DNA of 64,000 nt from Phoebastria nigripes (lineage: Eukaryota; Chordata; Aves; Procellariiformes; Diomedeidae): assembly GCA_035582835.1 (NCBI GenBank), contig JAYKAV010002728.1, positions 126,453 through 190,452 of the forward strand, read 5' to 3'. Below the pieces are notes generated by a model. That model was not told where the DNA came from. It saw only the letters and a list, made by a program, of their open reading frames with translations, and did not search any database. Positions within the stretch are counted from its first letter, which is position 1. The number at the start of each line of letters is the position of its first letter. This document shows positions 50,328-63,500 of this stretch, piece by piece. Position numbers and translations under genes: made by a program.

Positions 50328-53300
50328 GAACTTATTTACCAAATGCACAAGGTGAGGTACCAAGTATGTATGAGACTAGAAGGCCTTGTTAACGCTGTCT
50401 TTCTGTGCAGCTCCACGGATAGTAACGGCAGTTCTCATAGTAATGGCATTTCCTAGCCTGTAAGCTATCAACTCAGGACAGGGCTAGAATAAAACAGTGA
50501 AAACGCTTGCCACCGGTGTTTCTCGTTCCACTGTTTGAACTGTACTTGGATCAGGGAGTGTGGAACATGTTTCAGAAAAAAACACAGGCGTGCTGAGCAT
50601 CAGCAGAAGAACTAGGAAAAGGCCCATACCTCTTGTTACCACTTTCCTTTTCTGACTCACGCGTGTACTTGGTACTCCCTGAAATCAAGAGGGTGGGTGC
50701 CTCAGGAGCTCTGGAATGACAAATGCATGTGTAGAGATGTGTTTCTGGTTTGGGATCGGGTGAGTTGTACTCAGTAGTCTGCTTAGGCCATAGCTGTGCA
50801 GGCACAGTATGGTTAAATCTGTTGCTTCTAAGAAAAGTTACTATAGGAGAATAGAAGCCAAAATAATTATGCTGCTTCTGTCAACTCTCTCATATGAATG
50901 ACTGTTTTTTGGACCCCTCAATTGCCCCCTTTGCTTAGCAAAAGGAAAGGTAATATGTTGAATTTCTGTGTGTAACACAGCAACTTTAATTACCTTAAGT
51001 ATGAGGGAAAGTGAAAGGCACCAATGGGAAGAACTAGCTGATTTTACTGGCCACTGGAATGATGCAGACAGGAGCAGTGTGACATGAGAAGCAACACATG
51101 CTGTCAGTACTGATTACCTTCGTTTGACTTAATCCTGTGTGGTAAAAGGTGTCAAGAGATTCGAGCTTTGTGTGTCCTAACTTGTTTTGAAAGGATGTAG
51201 AAGTTGTCAATGGAAGAACAAGAATGGTAGAGATTTGCTTTGAGATTGATTGCTTCACTTCCATTAATCCTGCACAGATCTATCTACTCTGCGGTTCCCT
51301 GTGTATTCTGCCCGACTCAGGTTAGATAATTTTTTACTGCCTTGTAAGAACTGCAGGAACTGTTTTGTTTTGTCTGACCTGTGTTTCAGGCCAGTTCCCT
51401 CCATCTATGCCACCAAATGGATGTGGTTAAGATGACAAAGTCAGGATTACTTGTGGAAGTGCATGATGATTTGCAGTCATGGTAATACTGGCTAGGGTCC
51501 TTAGCTGGCAAATTCAAATGGCTACTATTGAAGGGGTGGTGGTGTTCATGTGAAGTCGATAAAAGGAAGGATAAAATAAAATTTAGGTTTAGAACTGCTG
51601 CCCTGTCAAGTTACTAAAGTTTTGAAGATGGAGACCATATTCTCCATTCTCATGATTTTTTTTGGCATGTTACCCTGTTTGTCTGTCTCTGGGTTTTTGT
51701 TCCAGTCTTTCTTCTGAGTCTGTCCACTTCACAATGTTGTTCTGCCACCTATTGCCATAGTAGCAGAGTGCCATCAGTGATACAAATTCATAATAAAAGC
51801 ACAGTTTTTCATGCAGTTTCTAAAGTTGCTCCTCTTTGAGCAGGAGTAAAGTTCTGCTTGGGATTTTTTTTTTTTCTTCTTGAAATAAAAAAAAAGAGAT
51901 TTGATGAGTTTTGCTGATTGTGTAGGGATTTATTTGGAAGAGGACTGACAAGTACCATTGTAATGGTAGAGAAGGAAAATTTGTAGTGTTCCCATGTCCA
52001 TGGGAAGTTGGTTCCTCTTGCTAGAGAATAGTTAGGCTTCAGCTTTTGTATGACTTGTTGTGATCATAATGGTCAGCATGTCCCAGAGCAATGCAGGCCA
52101 CTGATGGTTGTGCCCGTGACACTCTCATTGTGCTAGGTTGTCTGTACCTTTGCTATGTATGCATAGGGCTTGTTCTCACAGGGCAAGTACAGAAACCAGG
52201 AGGTTCAGGAGCCTTTCAAGGGGAGACCAGTTTTTGTTGCCTGCTACTGCGGTGAAGAGAAGACTGTGATTTGACTGACTGAGATCAGCAGGCCAGGAAA
52301 GTGAGACTCTGCTGGCTTCTTCCATAGTGACTAATAGACTGGGAGCTACATCTGGCTGCACAGATATATCTGCATTGGCTTTACAGATAAGAGGACCCTA
52401 AGGTAAAGAAATTTCCACCATTTGAGAAGCATGCTGTGCAGCAATTCTGTTATATTACCCTAGGAAAGCGTTTCTTGGTTTTTGTTTTCTGTTCCCCCCC
52501 TTCTGAGACCTGTGTAAACTGGGTGCATTCTAGATTTTCCCGTTTGTTCTCTCATCATGAAGACCATATAGTGAGATGGAGCTCATGCAGTGATCTCAGT
52601 CTTCCATTTTTTGGGGCATATCTCAGGCTGTTGGGGCTTCTAGTATACAGAGCATGCTGTGAGGATTAACTACAGCACGGTAGGACTGCAACTAGCACTG
52701 CAATATGTTTCAGTAATGCACAGCAGAGCAGCCAGGCTGCAAAGGGGGATCACCAGTGCTGTTGGTGTTACTCATCGCACACTCGCAGTCACAAGAAATA
52801 GAGGCTTCAGATCTTTTAGTCTGAGGTCAAAGGGGTAGAGCAAAGTTTATAGGTTGTTTTTCATTGGATTTAAGAATTTAAATTTGTAACCCAAAATTTA
52901 TAGTATTTTTTAATTCAGATAATTTCTTGCCTCCACCCCCTTCTCCAGCATGAAAAGAAAACAGCAAAAAGCTCTAGTATATTCTTGGCTGCTATTCAAA
53001 AATGAATAAACAGTTTATGAAAATAGAGTATTTGAACATGGTAACTGTGAAAAAATATTAGCTATTTGATTCAGAAGAATATGGAGTTAACTGCTTTTAC
53101 TCTTGTGGCTGTCACTAGTTTGAAAATGGATACGTGTGGACAATGGCTTTTAAATAGGTGACAACTGATGAATGGCAAATCAAAGATTTTTTTTTTTTTT
53201 TTAAAGCTTGGGATGACATAGGGCTCCTTTTCAAAGCAAATAAATTTTTAATAGCTTCCTTTTTATCAAAGATTCTTGAGATCAGATTTGCAGTGAATAT

Positions 53301-56300
53301 AGGAATAGAGCAATATTGCTCGATAAAGGATATTTTTCTCTTGCCATTAGAGGTAATCAATCTGCAGAGACTAATTATTACTTTAGCACAGCAACCAAAC
53401 CTTTGACAGAAGGAAGAGGGAGTATTACTTCTGAGCTTTGGCGGGGAGAGGTCGCTGCGGGTGGCTGCAGCTGCTTTCAGTTGAGTGCAAGCAGTGGGAG
53501 GGGATCTTGGAAATGAAGAAGAGGATCTCCAAAGAGCACTTGTAGCCGGTACACACAGTGAGCTTAGCTTGAAAGGGAGATAAAATCAATGGGCGAAATA
53601 CAGTGGACAATAGCACCTTCTATTATTCTCAGGAGAAGGGAAAGGAAGACTAGGAATAACAGTTTTGAGGGAGATCAGGATATGGGCTCTGTCACTCTTA
53701 ACATGGATTTTTCCACAGTTCACTTATTTACATACAAATTTACATACCACTAACTGCAGTTAAATGGGGGAGCTTATATGAGTTGTGCTTTTACTGACTG
53801 TAGCATGGGTGTAGCTGAATGTTTGTGTCAAGTTAGGCTTAGGCGAGATTATATCCCATTATCATGGTTTGTAGTTTCTATTCTTTTCATATTTCCCAGG
53901 TCTGAGAGTCTTCACGTGCTCCTGAGGTTATTTGAGTCTGTTCACAATTTTCATGTTAGCCATGTAGATAAAACCGCATCAATTTCTTCTTTAAAAGAAA
54001 ATCATTCTTTTCAGACATTTAGGAAAAAAACCCCACACTAGACAGTTGATGAAAATTATAATGAGAAGGAGATGTCCTCGGTGCCAGTGTCTACTCCCCA
54101 GCCTGAATATGCATCTTACTTTCTGTGCATTTTTTACTAACTGTATCCCAAATAACCCCAAATCCAGGAAACTTTCCCAGACCTTGTAGATCAGTGCCTT
54201 AACTGGGGTTTGGGGAATGAGGCTCTTTGTTACTTGCTCTTTTGTCTTCCTCAATCTGTCTTGTACAGAAAGAAATTTCGCTGGAAAGGCTGAGGATGCT
54301 CTGATACAGTTTGAACTCTGTTCTAGTGGTTATAGCACTTTTTTGGAAGCTGTGGGTTAGATTGGTTACCTCCTGGTTTATAACCACGCTGTGATGATAT
54401 CAAAGGGAGGTGTCCTTTGAAAGAAAACAGAGTGCTTTGAAACAGATACCAGATTTCCAAGTGAAAAGTGAGCCTTCCCAGTGTCCTGCAGGACAAGAAG
54501 AGGCAAGGCTCCAGGCTCGCCCCTTTTCCTGAGGATTTTCTGTGAGCTGTTTGGCTCTAGCCTCTCCCTGCCCTTGAAACTGATTTTCATCTCCCTGTCT
54601 TGACATCTGTGCACAGATGTGTAAAATGGAATTGTTACAGCACCTAATTTATAAAGGGATCCCTTCTGGGATACAATCCTAAAGTAACTGGCAGTCTAGG
54701 TAACGTGTTTGTAAAGGCAAATGTGTACTAGCATAAGGAATAAATATTTGTATCTTGGAATAGCTACCAGTGAAGTTTGCCACAGGCATCTTCTATAAAG
54801 AATGAAGCAGGGAATCTTGCAGTAAAAAAATACTGCAGGTACATGATTAAAGGCTAGACTGGGAGAATTTTTAAAGAACGAGGGGCATGTCTGCAATAGC
54901 TCCAGCAAAAATTTGTAGCCCTGCCCCCAAAAAGGGTAGAACTGTCTGAGGGGGAAAAAGAAAAAAGGTCTGGGGATGGGAAGGATGATGTTTTGTTTCT
55001 ACTGGTGTCACTCTTAGAAAAACTGGAATTGTTTTAGATGAAATCTTCTAAACCAGGCACTTTGCATAGATTAACTTTGTTGCTGATTAGCTGGAGTAGT
55101 TAAAGTTTGGCAAAGCAAAAAGTGACTGAAAATCAAGTCTAATAAGAAGCATCAGGCGAATGTGATGATGAGTGGTAATATTTGCATGTAATAATTGCAT
55201 AGTAATAACATATTACAGTATCATACCATTACGGTAATAACTTTCCCCTGCATTTTTGTATGGGTGGTTCCAAGCCTCCGGAATAATGGACCCTGCAGCA
55301 GTAAGCCCAGTTCGGGCTGCACCCCTGATAAAGTCTCTCTGGAATAGGTATTGTGCTTTTGCTTTTTATGTGTTTTCAGCAATTCTCTTAGGAAGAAAAA
55401 TTGAGTTTGGGGAGTGGGTGAAGAAGAGGGGTTGTGAGAGCCTCTGCGGTCCCTGTTGCTATGGAGACCTCTCTTCTCCCTGTGCTTCAGCAGAGGCGCC
55501 TTGTCTGGCTTTGGCGGAGGGGCTGCTCGGATGGCACCGCCGCCTTTTAAAAGAGAGGCATTGGGAAAATAACNGTTTACCCAGTCTGGAAATGTGTGAG
55601 ATGCAATGATTTGTGCCTGATACTCTGGGGATACTCTATGCTAGAGCGTTCCTCAGACAGGTGCTGGGGGGTTAGCTGATGTCTTTAAACATCGTGTGTG
55701 TCGAGGGTGTTAAACCAATCCCTATTTGGGGTGAAACTGATTGATACCAGTCATTTTACTGTCTGTAGTCCCCATGTGAACACTTTAATGACAGGTATGA
55801 ACCAGAGATGTTTAACTAAGTGACTGGACGTCATGTTTTGCTTTCCATTGTGAGTTACATTTGCTCAAATGCCAGCTAGTGTATATATCACTGACTGTTT
55901 TGAACTTCAGTGAAAGTTCAGATACATCAAGATTTTGTATTGGATATTATGGGCAGTAAGTTAGTATTTCAGGCATGACTGAACCCAAGCACTTAGGAAG
56001 AATTTTAAATGGTGTTAGTTCTGTTACAGATCTCATTTATTGGCTTGCTATCGAGCACTAAGGTGCCATGAGCACTTAAATGAGGTTTTTATTCTTTTCT
56101 GTTCATCTTTAATAATTAATTTCTTATTTGTGTGGTGTTGGAAAAAGTAAGTTTGCCACTTATTGGGAACATTTTTCAAGATCTAGGAAATTTTATAGTT
56201 TTCTCCCACTCATCCCCAGAAAAGATGCTGGTAAGTGTTTAGGTGCTGCTGAATCCCATAGGCTGACAGAGGTGAGCGTGCTGCAGCTCTGTGTCCTCAG

Positions 56301-56339
56301 GTCCAGCCATAGCGAGGCTGAGCACACATTCCCAAGAGG
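50328..56339 (+). other. GPR176: GPR176 intron 1, middle part
   Basis: About 6 kb of unique-looking sequence. A GC-richer patch at about 55400-55560 contains an RFX-type X-box (55455-55468). ORFs here are short and without recognisable homology. Confidence 0.65.
55455..55468. promoter_or_regulatory. RFX X-box-like motif GTTGCTATGGAGAC
   Basis: Matches the imperfect inverted-repeat consensus of RFX factors at most positions. It lies in a locally GC-rich patch of GPR176 intron 1. Function is inferred. Confidence 0.4.
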
Positions 56340-56960
56340 CACACATGCACCCAATACATATATACATATATGCACGAGCAGCAACACAGACTGACACAGA
56401 AAGAAAATGCAGCACTCATGCAAACACAAAGAGCACCAACGGCCTCGTCCTCTTCCCCTCTCTGGCTGCTCAGGATGAAAGCCCATTAGTATAAAATACA
56501 TAAGCATATACATATACGCACATCAGTGTGGATCCCTCTGTAGTAGCTGGTCTTAGGCACTCAGTCTACCCAGTAGCTGGCCCTGGATCCCCGGGTTTCC
56601 CAGATGCCTCACACACAGACACACACATGCAGACAGGTCTCTCCAGTTGCTGGCCCAGAACTATGACATTACCAGTAGCTGACCTCCAAATCCCAAGGTG
56701 TCTCCAGTAGCTGGCTTGGACCTTCTGGTCCTCCACTAGCCAACTTTCAGAGCGCTCTTGTCCCCCCTGGTTATCTGGCCCAGACTTATGGCAACACAAA
56801 TACGTGCTTCCTAAGCATCCTACTTGCTGGCTGATCTGGCTTGATTACACACTGACATACACACCAACACAAATGCAGATTCTCCGATCTCTCCAGTTGT
56901 TGCCACCCCTCATGTGTGGGCCCTGACGTCCCATGGTCTGACTCCAGTTACTGTACTTGG
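56340..56960. repeat. CA-rich and degenerate CTCCAGTAGCTGGC minisatellite
   Basis: ACACA/ATACATA-rich stretches (about 56340-56400 and 56606-56632) and at least seven diverged copies of CCAGTAGCTGG between 56541 and 56955. Spacing is irregular, about 30 to 120 bp. Confidence 0.7.
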
Positions 56961-57510
56961 ACCTCCGTATGCGCACAGACCCANGGAGCAGAGAGCCCCT
57001 CACCCACGAGAAGAGTTGGAAATGGAGTTTAATGAGAAGATGGGATAGACTGTGCTGATCAGGTGCAGGGCATGGCCAGACAAGCGTACTGACCAAATGC
57101 CAGTTTATAGATGGCTTTTATCCTCTTTTCCCTCTAGTCTCCCATACTTGTTCCTCCCCAAACCACCCTGAACTTTTCCTTTACCCACCTTTTTCCCCCT
57201 ACCATAAACATCCCATAATAAGTTTTGTACAATCCCAAAATGCTCATTCCCTGCATCCCACAATGACTCCCATACCTCTGGGCTAAACCCCCTCAGTCTG
57301 AAAGGAGACCTGGAGACCCGCTCCCACAGACTGATGGACGGGGACCACCTCTGGCCCTTGCTCCCCTGCAACAGCCCAGGGAGGGCTGGGGCAGGGGCTC
57401 CTTTCTCTGAGTAGGTTACTGGTGTTCGCCTGCCTGCTGTTGTGTCTCTCTGCTCCTTTGTCTTCCTGGAGGCAAGCCTGTAATCACATTTGCTAATATA
57501 AGCTACAAAC
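56961..57510 (-). mobile_element. Probable LTR, minus orientation
   Basis: On the minus strand a TATA-like GATAAAAGCC (57114-57123) is followed about 90 nt later by ATTAAA (57028-57033) and then ACTCTTCTCGTGGGTGAGGG, the layout of an LTR promoter, R region and polyadenylation signal. The sequence resembles bird LTRs from memory. Exact ends and target-site duplication were not found. The minisatellite at 56541-56955 may be its 3' part. Confidence 0.5.
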
Positions 57511-60500
57511 TGCACTTCTTTTTGATAATTTGGATATGACGAGGCTCTGAGAGCATACTGTAGATTGTATGTGTACTAGTGGGAATATCAATGTGAAGTG
57601 TTTTGCAGCGAAAAACAAAAGTGGATTTTATATACATCCTGTGTATNTTTAAGGAAAAATTCCCAAATGATCAAGATAATGTTTTGTTTTCCTGCTGTAC
57701 TACTTTTGATCCCTGGCCCGCACCCCCCCGGCCCATCACAGAATTTGTAAACGACTCTGCATTCTTGGGTGTCCAGTATAGGTGGTCACTGGGGCAACAG
57801 CTGAACTGGAAGTCCAAAGACTTGGGACTTCTCTGTGTTATGTTTCCTATAGTTGCTGTCTCAATATCTAACACGGAAGGAGTTCTCAAAATGTTCTGAA
57901 ACTGGGCTAGGTACGGCTAGAAAGTTTGCAAATGGCAGAAATACCAGTGAAACAATTACTGTATTGTGCCTTTCTTCGTTTCACTGCTGATTAAATGCTA
58001 TCCCTGTAGGAAGTACAGCCTTTTGCTTTCTGAACAGTACTGTTACATGTAAGCCTTTTTTATATTTAGCATCTTTAAATTAGATTTAGCAGCTGGAAGC
58101 AGGGACAAGAACTGGTGCCTTGTAGTCAGCCAGCTTCCATAGAAACATTGCAATAAGGAGAATATCCTGGATTGGAAGGCTGGCTGGATAAGAAATCGCA
58201 TAACCTCTCATGGTAAGGCATTAGATCAGCCAGACAATGCAAATGGCAATTATGGTAGTAACAAAAGCAGTAGTGAAGCTGAAATGGTGATGGCAGGGAG
58301 AGCTCTAATTGTCTTATTCTCTGCTCATGGTCTTTTGCTGTCGTTGGGGATTGCTGGGAGATTGCTGTGGACTGCTGCCTTTTAAAATGCTTTATTAGTT
58401 ACGATATTCAACACTGTAATTTACATTCTTCTCCATCATGAATAGTCTGGCCTACTTCCCTGACAAATGTGGTCCTTCCTTCTGTTCTGCCAATTCTCTT
58501 GGGGGAAAAAAAAGCCTGTAATTTTTTGGGCGACAGAGACTCTGTTTTTAGTCTGCTTTTTTCTGCCACCTTTGACTTACTCTCTTGTCTGTCAAAGCAA
58601 TTCCATACAAGAACTCAACAATTTCTTCCAGAAGACTGATAAAATATGAAGTGGTCTTGCTTCTTGTGTAATCTCTCGTATCTTTCTCTACATACCTTGT
58701 ATCACTTGGCTTGTGTTCAGACTCCAGCAGGCCTTACTTCTGTTGTGTATCTGTATTTCTTACGGCATAACTGGATCATTTCTCTGATACTGTAGAACAA
58801 ACAACAAAGTCAGTCATACAAGGGGCTAAAACACATTTTCTACTGCTATTGCCTGAATTAATTGGAAAAAGTGGAAAATATTGAGGTAGGGTGATTTTTG
58901 TTGTTGTTTCAATTTAATATCTTTAGTTTAAAGGAGTATCTAGAACAGAGAGGGTAGTCTGATTTGCCTTTTCTATTTGTTGTATTAGGCTGTTTATTTC
59001 CCTTAGCCTTTTCAGAGGAGCATTACCTACAACCCCTTTGGGACTGTGTCAGTCTGAATCGGGTGTTCTTTGTGCCTTTCCCTAAGAAAAGCTTTCCCCA
59101 GCTTTTAGTTTAAAAGTTTTCCTGCAATTTTCAGCCTGACTCCAGTTTGGTTAAGGTACAGCCAGCCTGTCCTTCTTTTACAGGTCTGTCTTGTCCTGAA
59201 AGGTACCCCATTTCTTAACGTATCTAAAACCCCCTTCTCAGCATCACCATCTCATTCATGCATTGAGACTCCAGATCTCTGCCTGCCCGTAGCATATAGA
59301 GCTCTTAATAAGTCTCTTAGTGACAGTGGTTATGAAGGTCCTGGGCCTCAGTATCCTGGTTGATCACCTGAATTGAGCCTCCAGAATGTCCCTCTGACAC
59401 TTCCCTGTGTTGCCAGTACTGATACAGACTGACCATTGACCCTGTTCTTCCTTGTGAGCTATTGGGAGATCCCAGGAGGTCTGCTCCCTTTGCACCTGAC
59501 AGGCAAGTTACCGTGCAGTCCTTCCTCTCCGATGCCTCAAAGCCAGCTCACTCTGTGCCTAGTAAAGCAACCTCCTGCTACTGCTGCTTCCTGTCCTTGG
59601 AGTCCTTTCTACTGCAGGCGCATCCAGTATGCAAGAGGACACTCTTGCCCAGATGGATACTGTCCTTCCCTGAGACTCGCGTCCCCAGCACAAGAGCTGC
59701 TGCGATGGAGGTAAGACTAGGCAGCAGTGTCCCTGTAGGCCTCATCTGGGACCTTTTTATTTCTCTTAGCTGTTCCAGTTTAGCCATTCCCACCTGAAGA
59801 GGTTGAGGGCCAGGAACTCCTTGCACTGTACACACACAACGCACACAAAAAACCTGCCCCTGAATAGGTAATCACACGTGCTGCACTCCGGCCAGTAGCA
59901 CTATCTGTTCCTGGACTTTGACTGGCACGTTGAGCTTAACATGTTAGTTTTTTAAAAGTTCTATTAGTTTAGCTTGTCTTTTGCTTCAGTGATTAAGATT
60001 GCTGTCCTCCTACTGTACTGTACCCTTTTTAAGATGCTTAGCAGTGAAGTAAGATGTAGCCTAGATGAGATAAACTGAGGAGTCAGTGCGTGCACGTGTG
60101 AGTGAGTGTGTGTGGAGAAGCAAGCTCATCTGTACCCTTGCCAGTGCAGGCTCCCAGTGCACTCTTCCAGCTTGGCTGCCCCTGTTCACTATGCTCCTCT
60201 GGTTATTTAGCTTCTGCCTTTTGTCCTGTTGTCACCTCCCTGGGTACGCTCAGCCCCCTTGGCAGCATCAAGGGACCACCTTGCAGACCTTTTTGCATCC
60301 CACCCTCTCACATTCTCCACAGCAGTCGCTTGGCAAACACTCAGAGCAGCCTCAGCAAACTCCCACTTACCCGAAGCACGAGGCCACCCAAGGAAGCAGG
60401 CCAGCCCCAAACTGACCAATCTTGCTTGCCTTCCCGCTGTTNCTGTCTTTCCTGGGCAAAACAGCTGTGCCACCTGCCCTGTTTGATTGCCCTTTGTTTG

Positions 60501-63500
60501 CTACATGTACTCCCACCACAGAGAGATAAGCATTCATCGTATTTTGTTTGGAGTGCACAAATAGCCTGTGATGGCTGGATGTAGCATCCCTCTGTTTTTT
60601 TGCAGATACATCGTGTCTCCATCTTGTGTAGGTTAAGTCTGGGAAACTACACACATGTGTACAGTAACACTGTGTATATGACTACTAATCATCAGGAAAT
60701 TATAGTGGGATGTTGCCACATATACTGCTCTTTAACATGTCCATATTTTTTTGGAGCACATGTTTTAAAAGATACAGTTCTTATATTGCCTGTTTCACCC
60801 AAACATTGATGTGTTAATAGAAAAAGGGAACATTGCAAGGAACATCATGTACAGGTCAGCAGAATTACTATGATACTTACAGAAAAAGCTGCAGAACTCA
60901 ATAGTGTATTACAGAATGTTCTTTTAGTTCACTTACAAAAATTTTTATCTATTATCCTTATTTTCGTCCAGTACAGTTCTCTAGTGTTCATGCTAGATTT
61001 GCCTAAGTTCAGTATTCTATGTCTGCAATTTAATTTGAAAAAAGAAATAAATTGCCACCACACTAAAAATTTTATGACTGTAACAAGCCTCTGTAATAGG
61101 ACAGCAAAGATATCCTTTTGTTTTATTCAGTTTTTAAAACACAGTCAGCAGAAGAAAAGAATCTGGTTAAAGGAGATCCTAAAACACCCATGCAGTTGGC
61201 GGAGGCTGATACTGCATGATGTGGTACCAGCCTCTGGAGACTTATTTTGATTATTTTCAGCGTTTAAGAAAGTAGAATTGCACTTAAGGTTCCAAAGGAG
61301 CTGAAAAACACTGAACTATTCTTTGGATTTTGTTTCTCCAGTAATTTCTTAGAGCATAATGTGGACAGATCCGAATAAGTAGCTGTCTCAGAATACCTTG
61401 TATTTGTTGGGGCTAATCCAATGGTCAGAGGTGGTTGCTTTGCGACCAAAACCGCAGGTTACATGGTCAAAGACATTTCTATGTGATAGGGTCTAAAACA
61501 AATTATATGTGGAAATGTCTAGGAAGGGCAAATAGAGCCCTAGAGCCTCTGGTATCTGTATATGCTGCTAGTAAGTGGTCTTGTCTTCATTTAATATAAT
61601 GTAGAGAGCTAACAAAGATGGTAACTATTTGCATAGTAGTCTGTTAATAACGTTACAATTACATGTATTTTAGCATCATTGATGAAATGTTGTTAACAGT
61701 CTCTGTCCATACCTTCTACTATTTTCAGAGAACAGGTAACTTCGCAGTCCTGAGAATCTGATATCTGAAAGAGAATTTCTTTGATTTTTGTTTGGAGGGG
61801 TGGAGGGAGTCCTGGTTCAGGTCTGTCCCTAGGTGAATTAGGGTGAGTTAGGCTGCTTGCAGGCTGTCTGCAAGGCTTCCCTGTGGACTGGGAGACAGGC
61901 AGGCTTTGAGTCTGCTTCAGTCTTTGGTCAAGGCCGTCTTCATATATTGTATGGTCATATCTATCCAATAATACTAGTCTGGAAGAATGAGACCACTCCT
62001 TTTTTAAATTTTTGAAACTGACTCTATAGGCTTTCTGTGCTATATATCCAGCTCTAGTGCGAAAGTAGATTATCTCTGAGGCTGGTGTGGCAGCTTGGAG
62101 TGAGATGGCTGACTTACGTTGCTGCAGGGTAGAAAGAATGTGTGAACCCAAGCAATAAGAATAGCCTGAATGTGAACTGATTCTACACATATCATACTGC
62201 AAGTAAATGGCTCTATGCAGTCTGTCTTGGGGTCCCAGGTGGCAAAAATGCTATTGCATTTCCATGTATTCTCAGTTGCTAGCATAAAGTACAAGCATGA
62301 TCAATACAAGGTAGCAGCAGCTCTTTAAATAAAGTATTTTTTGTTTAATTGTTTGCTTTTAAGGAACAGAATTTCTCAAATATCTTTGTTTTATTTTAGA
62401 CATGGACTTGAACTGTTTGGCTTTACCACTGACTTATCCAAGCACGCTAAAGAAGAACCTACTTTTGCTGTGCAACAAATGAAATCTGTTCATCTAGTCA
62501 TCTTTTAAAGATGGGTTTTCTGTGAGAGATAGCAAATTATCCCAAAAGGCCAGCCTTCCTGTTTAAAAAAAAAAAAAAGGCAGTATCCATCTTTGTACAC
62601 ATTTTTGCTTTGCTAAGTAATAGTTGAGATTATTTACCTAATACATTATCTGTCATATCTAAGAGCAAAGCTTTTATCTGGTGTCTCTTCTTATTCAGGC
62701 AATATACTAGCTAATTTATACATTATCATTTGTAAGCTGTGTTTACACACAAACTTGCATTTGTTTACATAAACCTGCTTTAAATGATCACTCTTATTCA
62801 GTGTCAGCACCTCTATTCAGATTAAAATTAAATTAATATTCAAATGGTCTTTTGCAGCAGGTAATGGAGTACGAGCCATCGTGTGCTGGGGTGATGCTTG
62901 AATTGAACTACCACACCCTGGGGACAAGCATATTGGCAGTGTGTGCTGAGGTTTTTTGGTGCTTGGCCTTATTAAGTGACAGGTGCTTTAACCACTTGGT
63001 TTAATCTGATAGCACAATCATTTCTCTTGAGCTTTGATACTTTTATCATTAAACTTGTTTAATATCTTCAATTTCACACACACGAGTGATTGCCACCAAC
63101 GGAAAAAATCTCCCCTTCTTTTCCCTGCCTTCTCCAACCTCTCGTTCTGTAACCTTTAGTTTAACACTGGGGGAAGAACAAGACTTAGTGAATATCAAAG
63201 TAGGTAATAGCTATTTAAATACCTGATAAGCATCTCCCAATCACATATGTGCACAAAGCTTAGCAATGAGTGATGTGCAGCTTTACACCTGATGAGATGT
63301 GCTCCAGGCAGTGCTGAGTGTCTTAAGTGTGTGAGGGAAACATGGGTCCTGATGAAAAGTACTGTTCTTATTAGGGAAAAGCATAGTGAAGTCATCATCA
63401 GCCTCATCATCTTCACCATCACCACCTGCTGCACTGGCAAGGACACAAAGGGGAGGACATTTATCTTGAGACCCCATTGCTTCCCTTCCCTGTCACCATG

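Noticed and set aside
59436..60654. Overlapping ORFs of 85-160 codons in both strands
   Set aside because: They sit in two GC-richer patches and overlap in four or more frames, with Ser/Pro/Cys/Leu-rich composition and no domain. One N lies inside several of them.
63395..63425. CATCAT/CACCACC-type triplet stretch giving an Asp/Glu-rich minus-strand ORF
   Set aside because: Short, with no homologue recognised and no splice context that ties it to a gene.
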